A program made the translations under genes and the position numbers. A stretch of DNA of 64,000 nt from Costus lasius (taxonomy: Eukaryota; Streptophyta; Magnoliopsida; Zingiberales; Costaceae): assembly GCA_027563935.2 (NCBI GenBank), contig JANVAS020000203.1, positions 1,860,001-1,924,000 on the forward strand. The letters are read 5' to 3'. Shown here piece after piece: positions 1 to 12,161 of this stretch. The notes beneath the pieces were generated by a model. It worked only from the letters and a program-made list of their open reading frames with translations, did not search any database and was not told the DNA's origin. Position 1 is the first letter of the stretch, and each line of letters starts with the position of its first letter.

Positions 1-1097
1 GTGAACCCGATGGGGTTCACCGCGCTTCTTTCGCCTAGAACTTCACATAGAGAATCACGAGCAGGTGAACCCGGCGGGATTCACCCGTGATTCCAACCCA
101 GTCGCGAGCGAGACCGAGTTTTACTCGGTTTTTCCCAGATTTCCCACTCGTTTAGAGTCCGAATTTGGCAAGTAAGGTGTCTATGGAAAGATCTTTCAGA
201 GGCGAACGCACATGAAATAAAAGCCCTAATTTTATTGCCCTAATTATCGAGTAATTTGGGGACGAATCGATGCATGCAGAAGAACACGGCAACGAGGTGA
301 TTTTTGGAGATTTTCGGAGATTGAGACACAAGATCATCACGATTTCTTTAGGATTCCTTCGGTTCATCGTCTCCTTCCTCTTAGATTCGTTTCCTTGTAC
401 TTTCCCTTTCATTAAAAGAGAGATTTTGAGCGTTTCAATGATGATTGTAGTGTAAACCCTATTTCAGGGCTTGGTTGAAGCCCTTTGATGATTTTGATCA
501 CAAACTTTGTATCTATTTTCGTTATTCAGAATGAATTGTGAGCATATTTTACTTTGACGTATTTATTTCATGATTTTACCTTGGCAGTATTTTCACGTGT
601 TAGCCGTTACGATTCATATCGAGAGAAGGATCGTAAGGGTGGAATCTCTTAGTAAAACTTGCGAGACCTCGACACGAGAGTGCTTGGTCTTCGCTCGAGG
701 ATTTTGCAGTCTGCCATAGAACTCATTGGGTTCGTCTTAGAATGATCCACCGCGAGAGTAGGAGGTCGGTCTAAGACGAACACCGGGGTGTACAGTCAAG
801 AGAGGGCACCTTGTACCCTAGGGCTAGATTCCTTGTGCAAAACCAATAAACCAAATAATTAATATCTTTCTTATGCGATTAAGATTATCATTGTGGTGGA
901 AACCGTAGCCCTGATATCTCTCTCATATTTTCTCTCTATCGTCATAGTCGTGATTGCTTGTTTACGATTTCTGTTTCCGAAACCACATCTCGATTCGCCT
1001 AGCTATTAGGACTCAGATTTTTTGGTACTCAACCTTGTTCCCTGTGGGATTCGACATCTTTTATATTACTTCGACATAACCGTGCACTTGCGGGACG
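1..1097 (+). repeat. Partial LTR, Athila/Tat-like gypsy retrotransposon
   Basis: No gene is supported here. The right end (about 1020-1096) reads as a start of GATTCGACATC followed by TTACTTCGACA and CCGTGCACTTGCGGG. This matches in layout the ends of the better-defined Athila-like LTRs at 15233 and 40967. The left end holds a perfect 8-base hairpin (GTGAACCC/GGGTTCAC, 1-20) and a near copy at 64-86. The middle (600-800) has cGAgAG-type repeats like those of the other Athila-like LTRs. The LTR begins outside the window and is cut at 1097 by the next element. Small reading frames here look like chance. Confidence 0.6.
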
Positions 1098-1880
1098 TGT
1101 CACCTGGATCGTCGTCGATGAAGGTGAAGAAGGAGAAGGAGATTACATAGAGAACTCACTAGAGACGATAATAGATAGAAGGGAAACTCACTCTTATTGC
1201 TCGTCAATACAGAGTTACAAAACCCTCCTCTCAAGCGCTCTCATCGGCAGCAGACTCTCACCCCTGACTTACAATTACTCGCTGATCCGCTCGTTGGATC
1301 CCTTGCCACCATTCGCTACTCAGGAAAGATGGATGCTGGAAGCTCTCTATTTTCTCGCTCGCAGACCCCCTCCTTTGTCCGCTTATAGGACCTTTATAGG
1401 GAAGAGGGATTGCCTCTACTACCAACGTCGGACCTAGTCTTTTCCCTCTACTCCGTCCGTCTTCCCAAATCGAGCGCGCTTGCCCAATTCTTCCGCAAAA
1501 GACGAAGCCGAAGCCGCTCAGCGTCCGCTAGTGTCTCCAAGCTCATGTGGCCCACGTCTTCCAGCCCTCTCAGTGTTCACTCTGGAGGCTTTGTCAGTGC
1601 TGCCCATTCCACACGCGCTGCCATCGTCGAGCTCACCATCAATGCTAAGGATGATGAAGGAATCACACGTGAGAGAGCTGATGCCGTTTGCATCTGCATG
1701 CGACGCTCCTATTGAAGACGACGAAGCCTCCGATGCTACTAAGCCAAAATCTTCCACGTGTCATCGAATTCGGGCATTGACCCAAGTCCCGACTCGTCTC
1801 GCAAATCCAATTTGGACATACGGCGTGGGCTTGGGCCGCTGCCCAGCCCAGCCCAGTCCAAAGGGAATTTGGGTATTACA
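1098..1880 (-). repeat. 3' LTR of the minus-strand gypsy element
   Basis: This 783-bp copy aligns with 3929-4732 over its whole length, including the stretch CTCACTCTTATTGCTCGTCA near the left and the GGCTTGGGC-rich right end. It lacks TGGAAGAG just inside the outer terminus. Open frames here (for example 1410-1953) are shared in part with the other LTR but change frame between copies, so they are not genes. Confidence 0.65.
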
Positions 1881-2229
1881 ATTCTCCCTCGCCCAACTTG
1901 GACATCGCCCTCGATGTCTGCTACAGGCGTCTCCGTCGCAACCACTGTTATGATATGTGTGCCTCGTGCTTGTGTGGAATCCATCACTCTACGTGTCCCC
2001 TGCGCTCTCGAATTTGAGATTGTCAAACTACCTCACTGAATACCTGAGACCCAACCTAGTGCTTCTTCATGAACCACTTGGACTCCTTCCAAGTGTGGAA
2101 CCACAGAAATCTTTGCTCGTCGAAGCAATTAATGCTGAGGATGACATCATAATTGTCTATCTTCACTGCTCGGATGTGATGTCGTCCTGTCTAGTCTCCA
2201 AGCTTCACCGGGACGTCGTAAGAGATGCC

Positions 2230-3620
2230 CATCATCTGCTTCTCTATAGTGTTGACGTCTTCACCTGATCCGCCATAAGTGAAGTGTGCAGTCCGAGTTG
2301 TGTAGCCATTCGTTTTGAAATGAATAGATGAGTGACGTCGGTGTCGACCATCACCTCCACCTCGACCTCACATATCTACATCAGAACGTACATCAATCAT
2401 GCACCTCCTGAGGCTGACACTGCTGTAATCGCATTCAATGTCATCACTCCTATGCATGTCACTATAGAGTCATCATCAGCCACCTCTTTCTCAGTGAACT
2501 CTCGTTGTACAATTGCTACAATCCGCTCTCAAGTTAGACAATCGGGCATCCAATGTGGTCCTTTGGATAAGAAGCGTCCCATTGGTCTCGATCGATCCTG
2601 CCCTCTCTCTGTAGATTGATTTGTCTCCTATCGTGCCGGCTGGCCTCCACCTCGCCGAGGAAAGGGTCTCTCCCTTTCTGGTGCTCTCGCCCTTGCCGGA
2701 GAGCGATGCTTCGGGGGTGACTTTGATGCTCTCGAGGAAGTCGTACCTGAAGGTCTCGTATCCATGAGGGATTCGGCTATTGCTGCAGCTGTTCTCCAGT
2801 CCTGCGGTGCATGTCGTTGGACTTCAGCCTCAGCCCATGGTTGAAGGTTGCGGAGGAAAGTGTATCATTTGTCTGCCTCTGACATGTCTGATATCTCAAA
2901 CATAAGTGCTGAATAAGCTCGGACATACTCCTGGATTGGGCTAGTATGCCTAAGCCGATTCACTGCATCGCATGCCTGGTCCGCAGAGTTCCCGGAAAGA
3001 AACTGCTGCCACAGTTCCTCTCGGAATACTGACCATGCCCAACTAGCTGCTCCTGATGTCGAATCAACTTTGGTTCTCTACCAAAGTTTTGCATTATCCG
3101 AGAGGTATGCAGTACACACCTGCACTTATTCCTGATTGGCTACGAATAATTGCTCCATGTCCCAAAGAAAATTTTCCATGTCTTTGGACGATCGGACTCC
3201 TCTGAACATCGCAGGTTCTGAGATTCAAACCTTTAGCTTAGGAGCCGCCTGCTCCATCGTTGCTGCTGCGGGCACACTCCCTTGTGCCTGTTCTAATGCC
3301 CTATGCATTACTGTGAGATCCGCCTGTACCTGTTGTTGTGCCACTACAAAGCCTACTACTTGCTCCTATAGCATCACCACCCCTTCCAAACTTTGTTGGA
3401 GCGTAGTCATCCCTTCCAAAGTTTGTTGGAAGGCGATAATTTGCAGCCTTTGTTGCTCCACTGTTCGTTGCAAGTTCTCCACTTGGGGAATAACAACGTC
3501 TTCCCTATCTCTTGTTAGGCCGAGCACCTGCTCTACTCGTGCTAAACATTCTCGTTGAGTCACTATGTCATCGAAGTTTACCTCTGATACTAGTTTGTCA
3601 CACACTATTTCCACTCACCT
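2230..3620 (-). pseudogene. Decayed gypsy gag and protease
   Basis: Minus-strand translation from about 3614 down gives an N-terminal glutamine-rich coiled coil (open frame 3366-3614, 82 residues). A Retrotrans_gag core follows, with the recognisable pieces AYLSDNAKLW (about 3090-3115), WSVFREELWQQF (about 3005-3040) and PIQEYVRAYSALMF (about 2895-2940). A ruined zinc knuckle RFLSKGPHWMPDC lies near 2560, with two of its usual cysteines replaced. At about 2300-2350 a retropepsin-like DTDVTHLFISKRMATQLGL is readable. At least two in-frame stops interrupt gag (near 3078 and 3133), and frame changes follow. Homology is inferred from family motifs; the gene is dead. Confidence 0.65.
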
Positions 3621-3928
3621 CCACGTCAGCCTTCCCTCCTCGAACTGTATGCCCAAAAACCCAAAATTTGTCGCTGCCATTTCTGATTTCACAGCTGAAA
3701 TCAAATCTCGCTCCAAATTCAAGTCAAAATTGAAGCTCTACCTCGTATGCCTCAATTTGAATGCCTCAACGTGTTCGTCTACCACTGCTGTCATCTCCAT
3801 GCGCTCAAACACCACCTACGTTCAAGCCAAACACGCCGCTGTAGCAGCTTTGCCGGAGGGAAGGAAGGGCCGGAGGAGCTCGGCGTGCAGCAGGGGAGAA
3901 CTCACGCTTCACCCTCAGCCCTCGTCAC

Positions 3929-4732
3929 TGTTGGAAGAGTCGCCTGGATCGTCGTCGATGAAGGTGAAGAAGAAGAAGGAGATTTCAATGAGAACTCGCC
4001 GGAGATGATAATAGATAGAAGGGGAACTCACTCTTATTGCTCGTCAATACAGAGTTACAAAACCCTCCTCTCAAGCACTCTCGTCAGCGGCAAACTCTCG
4101 CCGCAGACTTACAATCGCTCGCTGATCCCACGTCAGATTCCTCGCCACCATTCGCTACTCGGGGAAGATGGATGCTGGAAGCTCTCTTTTCTCTCGCTCG
4201 CAGACAGCCCCCCCCCCCCCTTCGTCCGCTTGTCAGACCTTTATAGGGAAGAGGGGTTGCTCGCCTCTACTACCAGCGCCAAACCCGGTCTTTTCCCTCT
4301 GTCGCATCCTTCTTCCCAATTCGGGCGCACTCGCCCGATTCTTCCACTAAAGATGAAGCCGAAGCTGCTCCACGTCCGCCAGCATCTCCGAGCTCACGTG
4401 GCTCATGTCTTCTGGCCATCTTGACGTTTGCTCTGGAGGCTTCGTCAGCGCCACCCATTCTGCATGCACTGCCATCGTCGAGCTCGCCATCAGCACTGCA
4501 GATGATGAAGGAATCGCGCGTGAGAGAGCTGATGTTGCGTGCATCCGCGTCCGACGCTCCCACTGAAGACGACGAAGCCTCCGATGCTGCTGAAGCCGAA
4601 ATCTTTCGCGCGTCATCTGATTTGGGCATTGACCCAAATTCTGACTCATCCCGTGGATCCAATTTGGACATATGGTGTGGGCTTGGGCCACCGCCTAGCC
4701 CAGCCTGGTCCAAACGGAATTTGGGCATTACA
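3929..4732 (-). repeat. 5' LTR of the minus-strand gypsy element
   Basis: This 804-bp LTR begins TGTTGGAAGAG and ends GGGCATTACA on the plus strand. It contains a run of 13 C at 4208-4220 that is absent from the left copy. Frames at 3747-4424 and 4270-4728 cross LTR boundaries or lie wholly inside the LTR and are treated as chance. Confidence 0.65.
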
Positions 4733-6150
4733 CCTCCTATGCTTGAAATGCATCCAAGTGATTAGTGGGATCCTTCGTGTAGTCATATGAACCATGACTA
4801 GCACCTTGAATTTATCATGCACTAATTCTTACTTGATTTATTAGTGAAATGGGATTTAACATGTCACTAGCCTCTGCTACAATCTTTAAACATTCCTTAG
4901 CTTATTAGGAACACCCTGAATTGGCTAGTAAAACTAGCCCTTTTGATTTGGAGTGAGATATGGTGATTGCCGACATCCATGAGTAGATAAGAATTTGTTG
5001 AGAAAGTCGAGTTGGTCTAAGGTGCTTAATTAAGATTTAGTCGAAAAGGTTTAGGGGTTCAAATCTCACTCTCTAAAGATTAGTGAGGTTTCTCTTCTTG
5101 GGGAACTTTTGATTTGTGGTTTGTAAGGATTTTGGTTAAGAATTTATGTAGTGTTGAGAATGTTTCTTTATGAGATATTTTAGTGGTCTAAGCTTCATGG
5201 ACAATGTCTCATCATTGCAAGAATCTTGCCAAACAAGTGCAAGGACTTGATGGTGAGTTTAGGCAACCTAGTGAAGTATGTTTAGGTGTTTCTCCTCAAA
5301 GTGAGTGAAAAAGGCTCAACACGTCCTACATAAATAATAATTTAAGTATATTTATATTGTTTGCAATTTTATGAAATGAGGTGATGTTTAATAAAAAAAT
5401 ATTTGATTTTATATAATTTTAAATTAATTTTTATTAGAAATATGTTACAATAGTGTATATAAATTTACATAGCTTTTTTATTTAGGAAGGAGAATACATA
5501 ATTAAGAGAGAAATTTATTTTTTATTTAAAGGAGTTATTACTAAATTTATTATTCATATGTTAAAATGTTATATTTTTTTTATGTTGTTTTTTATTTTGA
5601 GAATGCTAAAAGATTATTGATAGATAATTTTTTTATATTTTTTTATTCATATTAGCATGAAATAAATTTGTAATTAACATATTATAATTTGTATATTTTA
5701 CATACTTATTTATTTTAAGAATATTGAAAGATAATTAAGGGATAAATTATTTTTCTATTAACATGAAAAATTTCATATTAATATATTATAATTTTTATTT
5801 ATTTATATAGAGCTTACTTCTTAGGAAGAGACTTCGAAAATTAGGTGATAATTATATTATTTATCAATTTTATTTATATATTTTCAATTAAATTTATTAG
5901 CATATTAAATTTTTATATTTTTATATTTTTATATTTTTATATAGCAATTATTTTAAGTAGAGTAACAGATAATTAATCTGCATCAACTGAATAAATTATT
6001 AACATATTATTAATTAATAAATTTCTTGAGTTGAGAGGCATCAAAAGATTCAACCGTTCTGCCGCATCTTGGTTGTACAGGCTGTACCTACGCAGGCTAC
6101 ACACCGAACGGTTGGTGGGCAATCTCCGGAGGAAATTCATGCACGCAGTT
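4733..6150. other. Spacer; very AT-rich at 5331-5960
   Basis: No gene or element is recognised. 4733-5330 is ordinary intergenic DNA. 5331-5960 is extremely AT-rich with runs such as repeated TTTTTATAT near 5905-5945. It lies about 0.85 kb upstream of the host gene's start codon and could hold distal promoter DNA, but nothing specific is visible. Confidence 0.5.
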
Positions 6151-6803
6151 TCACCGTGGCCTTGATACGAACAAACGTGGGTGATGGCCATGGTGACAGA
6201 CGCTTGGCGCTCCTGCAACCCTATAGATGCAATTGGTCAGGATCTGCCTTCCTCTTCCCTTTCATAATCTGAGGTTTTCATCACAAATCGAAGCCTTGGA
6301 GACTGGCAATTTTGTATCTTTAAATCAATTTAGTTTTTTTTTTCTTTCTGTTCTCGATTCATTTGAATTGTCGATCCGTCTAACGAAAGGGAGAACACAC
6401 TAAATAATTAGGTTTCGGTAGATGCCTTTTCTTTTCTTTCCTCTGTTTACTTCACTTTTCCAGTAGCATCGATTCTTGTGTGCATGTCCAAGCAAGATGC
6501 TTGATGCAACTTGTCTGCCTCAAGATTGGAAAGCTTCTTTCCTTTTCCCCCCTCCCACCTTCTTCAAAATTTACCTTTTGATTAATGTGCCTTTAGCTCC
6601 TAGTGGATTCCTATTCACATTTTGTCTAATGATATTATCAACAGTTGTAAAAAGCGTTATATTCAAATATAAAATTTTCTTCTCTTTGCAGGTAAGGTTA
6701 TATTCTAGTTGAGCAGCAATTGCCAATAGAATTTGCGGATTGCTAGGTGCGTACCGTGTGACGTGTGTGAGGAATTGTAGGTGCTGCTGCTGCTGCGACA
6801 AAG
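6151..6803 (+). promoter_or_regulatory. Likely promoter and 5' UTR of the thioesterase gene
   Basis: The stretch before the ATG at 6804 has pyrimidine-rich patches typical of plant leaders (6241-6275, 6335-6360, 6420-6460). It also has a good intron acceptor, CTCTTTGCAG at 6683-6692, so a 5' UTR intron ending there is plausible. The ATG is preceded by a GCTGCTGCTGCTGCGACAAAG context (6783-6803). The transcription start and the donor of a leader intron cannot be fixed from sequence alone. Confidence 0.4.
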
Positions 6804-9800
6804 ATGAGCTTCGGTAGCAGTTCCTTAGCTGCAGGTTTGATCTCTTTTGTTTTCGCACATTACCGATCTACCAGGTGGTTGTTCTAGCAATGGGGATTGA
6901 TCCAGAGTTTTAGGCTCATTGGTGTTAAATTTTTAATATATTCAGGTGCTCAGATTACTGCGAACACATTTGACTTCGGAAAAACTCATGTGGTCAGACC
7001 CAAGGGGAAACATTTGGCTACTGTTGTGTGGCTTCATGGCCTAGGTGATAATGGATCAAGGTACCCTTTATCTGCCTTTTCCTTTTTTGCGTGATTTAGT
7101 GACTAAATGCTGTCATACTTTAAGTTTCGCTGTTAACAAAAATGACATTTATTGTTTGCAAATCCGAGCCACGGTGTGGATTTGCCATCAGCTTGGAACG
7201 TTAGTTAGTTATGATCGTAATCTAAATCACACGTTTTTGATCTAATGCATACTTTCACATGGCATAGATAACTAGGCAATGTAAAAAGACAAAAACAAAA
7301 AAGAAAAGAAAAGAAAGATTCATGTTTATTTCGATCTCGAAAACTGTAGTAATGAATAAGATTGTTTTACTATATGAGCTGCTTCTGGTTTATGACACGT
7401 CATATCTCATGAAGTTATGGCTTTACAATGCTCACCTTAATGTTCAACTTTTTAAAAGTATAATGCTTAAATTTCTGATCTGATTATTTCTTGTTTATAC
7501 TGCAGTTGGTCCCAACTCTTAGAAACCCTTCCACTCCCAAATGTAAGAACAAAATTTACTTGTCATTTTTCAAATCATGATAAGCACGGGAATATAATTC
7601 TCACACTACCTTCGATAAATTAGAGACCTATGATAGTCCATTTACTTCTATTTTTATCACCCCTTCACGAATTTCGGTGGATATGTGCAGATTAAGTGGA
7701 TATGTCCTACTGCTCCTACCAGGCCTGTATCAATTTTTGGTGGATTTCCTTCGACTGCTTGTAAGTTGAGTAGTTAACTAGACTGATTGTGATAGCACAT
7801 CATCCTAAATGTTTTCTCTTGTGCTTTTCTTCTGTATTTTTTTGTGCCAACGGCAAGAAAAATGTGTGCAATATTGTGCATGTGGATCGGCTAAGTGTGT
7901 CCTTGAATATTTTATATTTCTCATGTATCATTGTTTACTTGGGTGGCTCAAGTTCAGAGGAATCATATAATAACATAGTTGCTTACAAGATGTTGTCCCT
8001 TTTAGGGTTTGATGTTGCAGATCTGTCAGAGGATGGTCCAGCAGATATTGAAGGGATGAATGGATCAGCAGCACATGTTACAAATTTGTTATCAACAGAA
8101 CCTACAGACAGTATGTTCCTTTAGAAATATATTTGAATGTGTCAATACGCCAAGTGGTGACTTTTGATCCAATATCTTCTAGTTTGTTAGGAATGTTTTA
8201 CCCATTTTCTTAATGTACTTTATCTTTGATTACTTACTGAAAGAAGACATCAAGTTTCTTTGCATCAGAAAGTAAGATTTTCCTACTTGTTGCAATTATT
8301 TGTTTACCATTTGAACTTGTTACTTAAGGAATTAAGCACGCTTGTTTACATCAGAAACTAAGTTTTTCTATCTATTGCAATTACTATAAAGATAACAAAA
8401 CCTAAAGAAGCCATTTAACACTCCGAGGTACTGAATTTAGAGGAGAACCTTAATTTACTTGGCAATTCAAACTTTAGGTATATGCGTGTTAAATTCTATT
8501 AATTGTGAATGGTACCGCCTACATCATTCGTGTTCTTTGTATTTTGATTAATAAACTTATTATCGTTTGTACTTTGACTGAAAATTCCAGTCAAACTTGG
8601 TGTTGGAGGCTTTAGTATGGGTGCGGCCACTGCCCTTTATTCTGCAACATGTTGTGCTCATGGTAAATATGGAAATGGCAAGCCATATCCTGTTAATCTA
8701 AGTGCAGTTGTTGCTTTAAGTGGCTGGCTTCCATGTGCCAGGTATGCTATATGTCAAAAAGATAGATCATTCCTGGAGCCTCATGTCTTCTACTTTACGT
8801 ATGTGCAATGCCATTAAACTTTTTAGGAGTTTGAAGAACAAGTTGGAAGACTCCCAAGATGCTACAGGACGCGCTTCCTCTTTACCTATTTTACTTTGCC
8901 ATGGAAAAGGTACGAACCATTTGTGAATATGTAATGAGCTACATCATCCTAAGTATAAAATGTGATTCCTTATTTGTTTCTTTACTTGTACATATGCCCA
9001 ATTGAGCAAACATGTAAATTTTTACTTTGTCAAAATCAGTAAGTTAATAAGTTGCAAGAACAGACAATTCCTAAAATACAATATGAACTTTTTTTTCAGC
9101 TTTACCAAATATGCAGAATTGAAATCATATAATAGATAAGATAAACTATAAAAATAGCATGGTTTTGTCTCTAATATTACAGATAAGATAACAAGCAATT
9201 CAATTTCTTAGTTTAATCAACACAAAATTAAAAATATAATATATAGAATTGTGTAATATATTATTGTTGCAACAATTAAAACCATAAGCGCTATTATGTG
9301 AAAACTAATCTCACATGTTGGTGCCTCTACGGCAACCCTATGAGGATAGGTGTTTGTTCTTTTGAATTGCAAGTGTTTGCACTAGAAAAAGCTTATAGTG
9401 AAATGATTAGCTTTTGCTAGAGAATAAGAGGGAAGGATCACGAGCTATAGATGTATCTTTTTATACTCTTAATCCCTTTCATAATTTTTCTTCCTCTTTT
9501 ATTGACCTCATCTCATTTCCTTTTCATTTGCTCGAATCCTGCTGATAACTATATATTCCAATCATGTTCCACTCATTTCTAGTGGTGAGGATAATTTGAT
9601 GTCGATTTTATCACATTTCCTTCAACTTAACTTGAATCCCGCCAATCACTACATATTCCAATCATGTTCAACTCATTTTTGCTGGTTCCTTGTTCGTGTA
9701 TAAAAAATTTGAGAAATCCATATTTGTTCTTCTTGATCTTGAACCAATTTGACTAATTTGTACCTAGATTAACCGATCCTGCAGACTACGATGATAACTT

Positions 9801-10404
9801 GATGTGTGATTGTATGAGATGTACTTGGATTTTTTTAATAATTCAATTTGAAACATATAGCACCTATCAGTCATCTAGAGTGCAGTATGCTGAGTAAAAA
9901 ATCATTATTGTATTATTCACTCACTGCACATTTTTATCAGGTGTGATTGGACATTACACTAATAGTAAATTGTTATGAATTTCTTATCTTGATCGAAGTT
10001 GCATATGATTCTTATGGCTCAATAAAAATCTTCAATGTGTTATTGTTGTTGCTTCCAAATGTTTATGCCAATTAACAATTTATGTAAATTGTATATCTTA
10101 CACCAACACTTTCCAGCTCTTCCTTTTAATTGTGATAATATGATCTTACAGAAGATGATGTGGTGCAATATAAACATGGTGAGAAATCTGCTCAGGTTTT
10201 AACGTCAACTGGATTTGAGAATTCTACTTTTAAATCTTATAGTGGGTAAGTAATAGGTTCTTGCAGAACCATTGCAATTCGGTAGTTTCTGTCATGTAAC
10301 TGTTGAAATTACGCAGGCTTGGCCACTATACAGTACCTGAAGAGATAGATGATGTCTGCAAATTTCTTAGCGCGACGCTGGGACTTGACGGATCTAGTTC
10401 TTAA
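6804..10404 (+). CDS. Acyl-protein thioesterase / carboxylesterase (alpha/beta hydrolase)
   Basis: Nine exons join in one frame: 6804-6834, 6946-7060, 7506-7542, 7691-7760, 8006-8110, 8591-8741, 8827-8909, 10152-10245 and 10317-10404. All eight introns are GT-AG. The product has 257 residues, close to the ~250 usual in plants. Seen: RPKGKH (28-33), WLHGLGDNGSSWS (39-51), KWICPTAPTRPV (63-74), nucleophile motif GFSMG with Ser128, HGKEDDVV with Asp199, and GLGHYTVP with His232, which form the triad. There is no signal peptide or membrane segment, so a cytosolic enzyme is expected. Family knowledge (phospholipase/carboxylesterase family, SOBER1/TIPSY1 and animal APT relatives) suggests hydrolysis of S-acyl-cysteine thioesters or small acyl esters; the true substrate is unknown. 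No frame break is seen. The 1.24-kb seventh intron is the longest. Confidence 0.93.
8910..10151 (+). other. Long intron 7 with an internal direct repeat
   Basis: This 1,242-base intron separates the exon ending CATGGAAAAG from the exon encoding the catalytic Asp. It contains two diverged copies of a ~75-base unit at about 9511-9585 and 9612-9686; each carries ATATTCCAATCATGTTC followed by ACTCATTT. No transposon ends or coding sequence are recognised. Intron 5 (8111-8590) has a similar weak duplication around GCATCAGAAAGTAAG (8265) and ACATCAGAAACTAAG (8348). Confidence 0.5.
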
Positions 10405-11600
10405 ATAAGGACCGTTTTATACTGCCCTGGACTGAGAAGAATATTTTTGTCACAATCCAAATTACATATTCATATATTTGTTTTGGGCGGGGGGGCCTTT
10501 ATGGTAAAGCAATCTAGCTGCGTCAGGTAGTTGTGCGTGGACAGAGAATTCATGCTTGATCAACAGCAACTTAATACATTCATGTCATCTCAAAACATTG
10601 ATATCAGTATATCACATTGTCTTTGGCACTAAACTAGCCTGCATTGTACGAGTTGAAGATTATTTGTAACGCTTTATTCATCCTTCATCTTTGCATGTAA
10701 CAATATAGGATATGAATTTTTTTTTCATGTGTTTATAAACCAAGATGAGAAAAAAAAAATACTTCATTTCCTTCCTTTTCTTTTATTTTTTCTCTAAAAA
10801 TTACAGCGTGAAATGGAAACTAAATAATATATATTTTTTAAAAAGTATACTATATTTCTATCTCCTTTATTATATACTATATTCTAAGATTTGAAGATCC
10901 GCTCTATACTCAGGCCATACATTTTAGAAATATAGCAGAGATATAGCAAATCTGATTTTTTTTTTAAATAAAAAATAAAAAATAAACTGACAAACATAGG
11001 TTCAGAAAAGGAACCTAGAGGTGATTTTAGCTTTTACATGATTTTAATTTGATCTTCTACCCAAAATACAATAAGAGATGCATTTTCTATTAGTGATAAT
11101 AATAGATTTAATCTATATAAAATAAAAATATAATATCAAGTGAAAAAAAAAATTACATGTTAAAAACAAGCAGATAAGTGCGAAAACCTCTCTTTATATA
11201 GTGGGGATGCAACTTGATCATATCTCTTCAGCTAAAGTTTAGCTTTAAAAATAATTATAGAAATTAAATTCTAAATAATGTATTTTGAAGAAGAAATAAT
11301 AAAAATATAAATGTTAAGTTGACATGCAAAAGGAGATTTTAAGAATTATGATCTATTGACTATTGGGGACCAGTCCAGGCTAAAATTGTTCCAAGCAGAC
11401 TCTATTTTAATTGGATTAACATATGAGATTTTTGTCGTTACATGGGTAAAAATATGGTTAAGCGTTTTTGAGAAATTTATAAATAATTTTAATTTTAATT
11501 TTTAAATAATCAAGTATGATATGTAAAAGGAGGCATGATGGTGCATTTGTATTCAACCTATCTTAGGGATGAAAATGACGAGTCTTGTTTGAGTGATAGC
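10405..11600. other. 3' UTR of the thioesterase gene and intergenic DNA
   Basis: The first ~350 bases after the stop codon are the probable 3' UTR; T-rich and AATACATTCATG-like stretches near 10570-10720 are plausible poly(A) signals. From 10750 on the DNA is AT-rich with A/T runs (10748-10760, 10960-10985). No coding potential or mobile element is recognised. Confidence 0.45.
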
Positions 11601-12161
11601 TTTTCAAGGTACTAATTGTCGCGTGACTACATCTCATCGAGTGACTACATCTCGTTACAAGCCACATTCTTGCAACCCTAGCATTATCCTAAAATAACCC
11701 GACAGTAAACCCTAGCTGGCACCACTATAGTCCGAAGGTCAATTGGTAACTATAGCTAAACCATAGTCCATTGGTCCTCAACTCGACCAACCAATAAGAT
11801 CATTACAGTCATGATATTTCCATGCAAGCATCAATACTAACTTATAATTAATCATACCATAACAAAATGCATAAATATCTAATATTTCAATTATTTTAAC
11901 AATTATATGAATGGAGCTTCAATAATGCAACAAACATTCATTCACATGCTTCAGTTAATCAATACAAGAAGCACAAAGTAGTTTAGAAACAAAACAAGAG
12001 AAGGAGCAATAAAAATATAATGATATCACATATAATAATATTTAATTCCATTATTTACAAAGGAATAGACATAATACCTAAGAGTCGCATAAGTCATTAA
12101 ACTAATTTTAATGAAAACATGCCTCAGTAGTCTAAGTTTCATTCCTACTATTAGTAACTAG
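11600..12161 (-). repeat. LTR fragment of the old Del-like gypsy relic (left part)
   Basis: 11680-11750 resembles 56885-56965 of the Del-type solo LTR: both carry CCTAGCA, an ATAACY stretch, then TATAGYCCGAA and GGTAACTATA in the same order. The LTR would continue beyond the nested insertions at 41292-42231, where it meets a purine tract and the relic's integrase/chromodomain coding end. The outer boundary is not found. This call rests on short matches. Confidence 0.4.

Larger units (their letters stand above)
1098..4732 (-). mobile_element. Non-autonomous gypsy LTR element (gag-protease only)
   Basis: Two related ~0.8-kb LTRs (1098-1880 and 3929-4732) enclose about 2.05 kb. On the minus strand each LTR starts TGTAATRCCCAAATTC; the right copy ends CTTCCAACA. 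Next to the 3' LTR, on the minus strand, is the purine-rich GGGCGAGGGAGAA (1881-1895 region). Internal coding remnants are on the minus strand and stop after a protease-like segment, with no reverse transcriptase, RNase H or integrase. The left LTR lacks about 8 bases near its outer end. Flanking pentamers (GGACG left, CCTCC right) do not match, so the target duplication is lost or the element is rearranged. Confidence 0.65.

Noticed and set aside
152..455. Opposed 61- and 86-residue frames
   Set aside because: Within an Athila-like LTR, overlapping on opposite strands, no recognisable motif.
1410..1953. 157-residue and shorter frames near 1.4-2.0 kb
   Set aside because: They span or lie inside the 1098-1880 LTR, and the matching LTR at 3929 does not keep the same frame.
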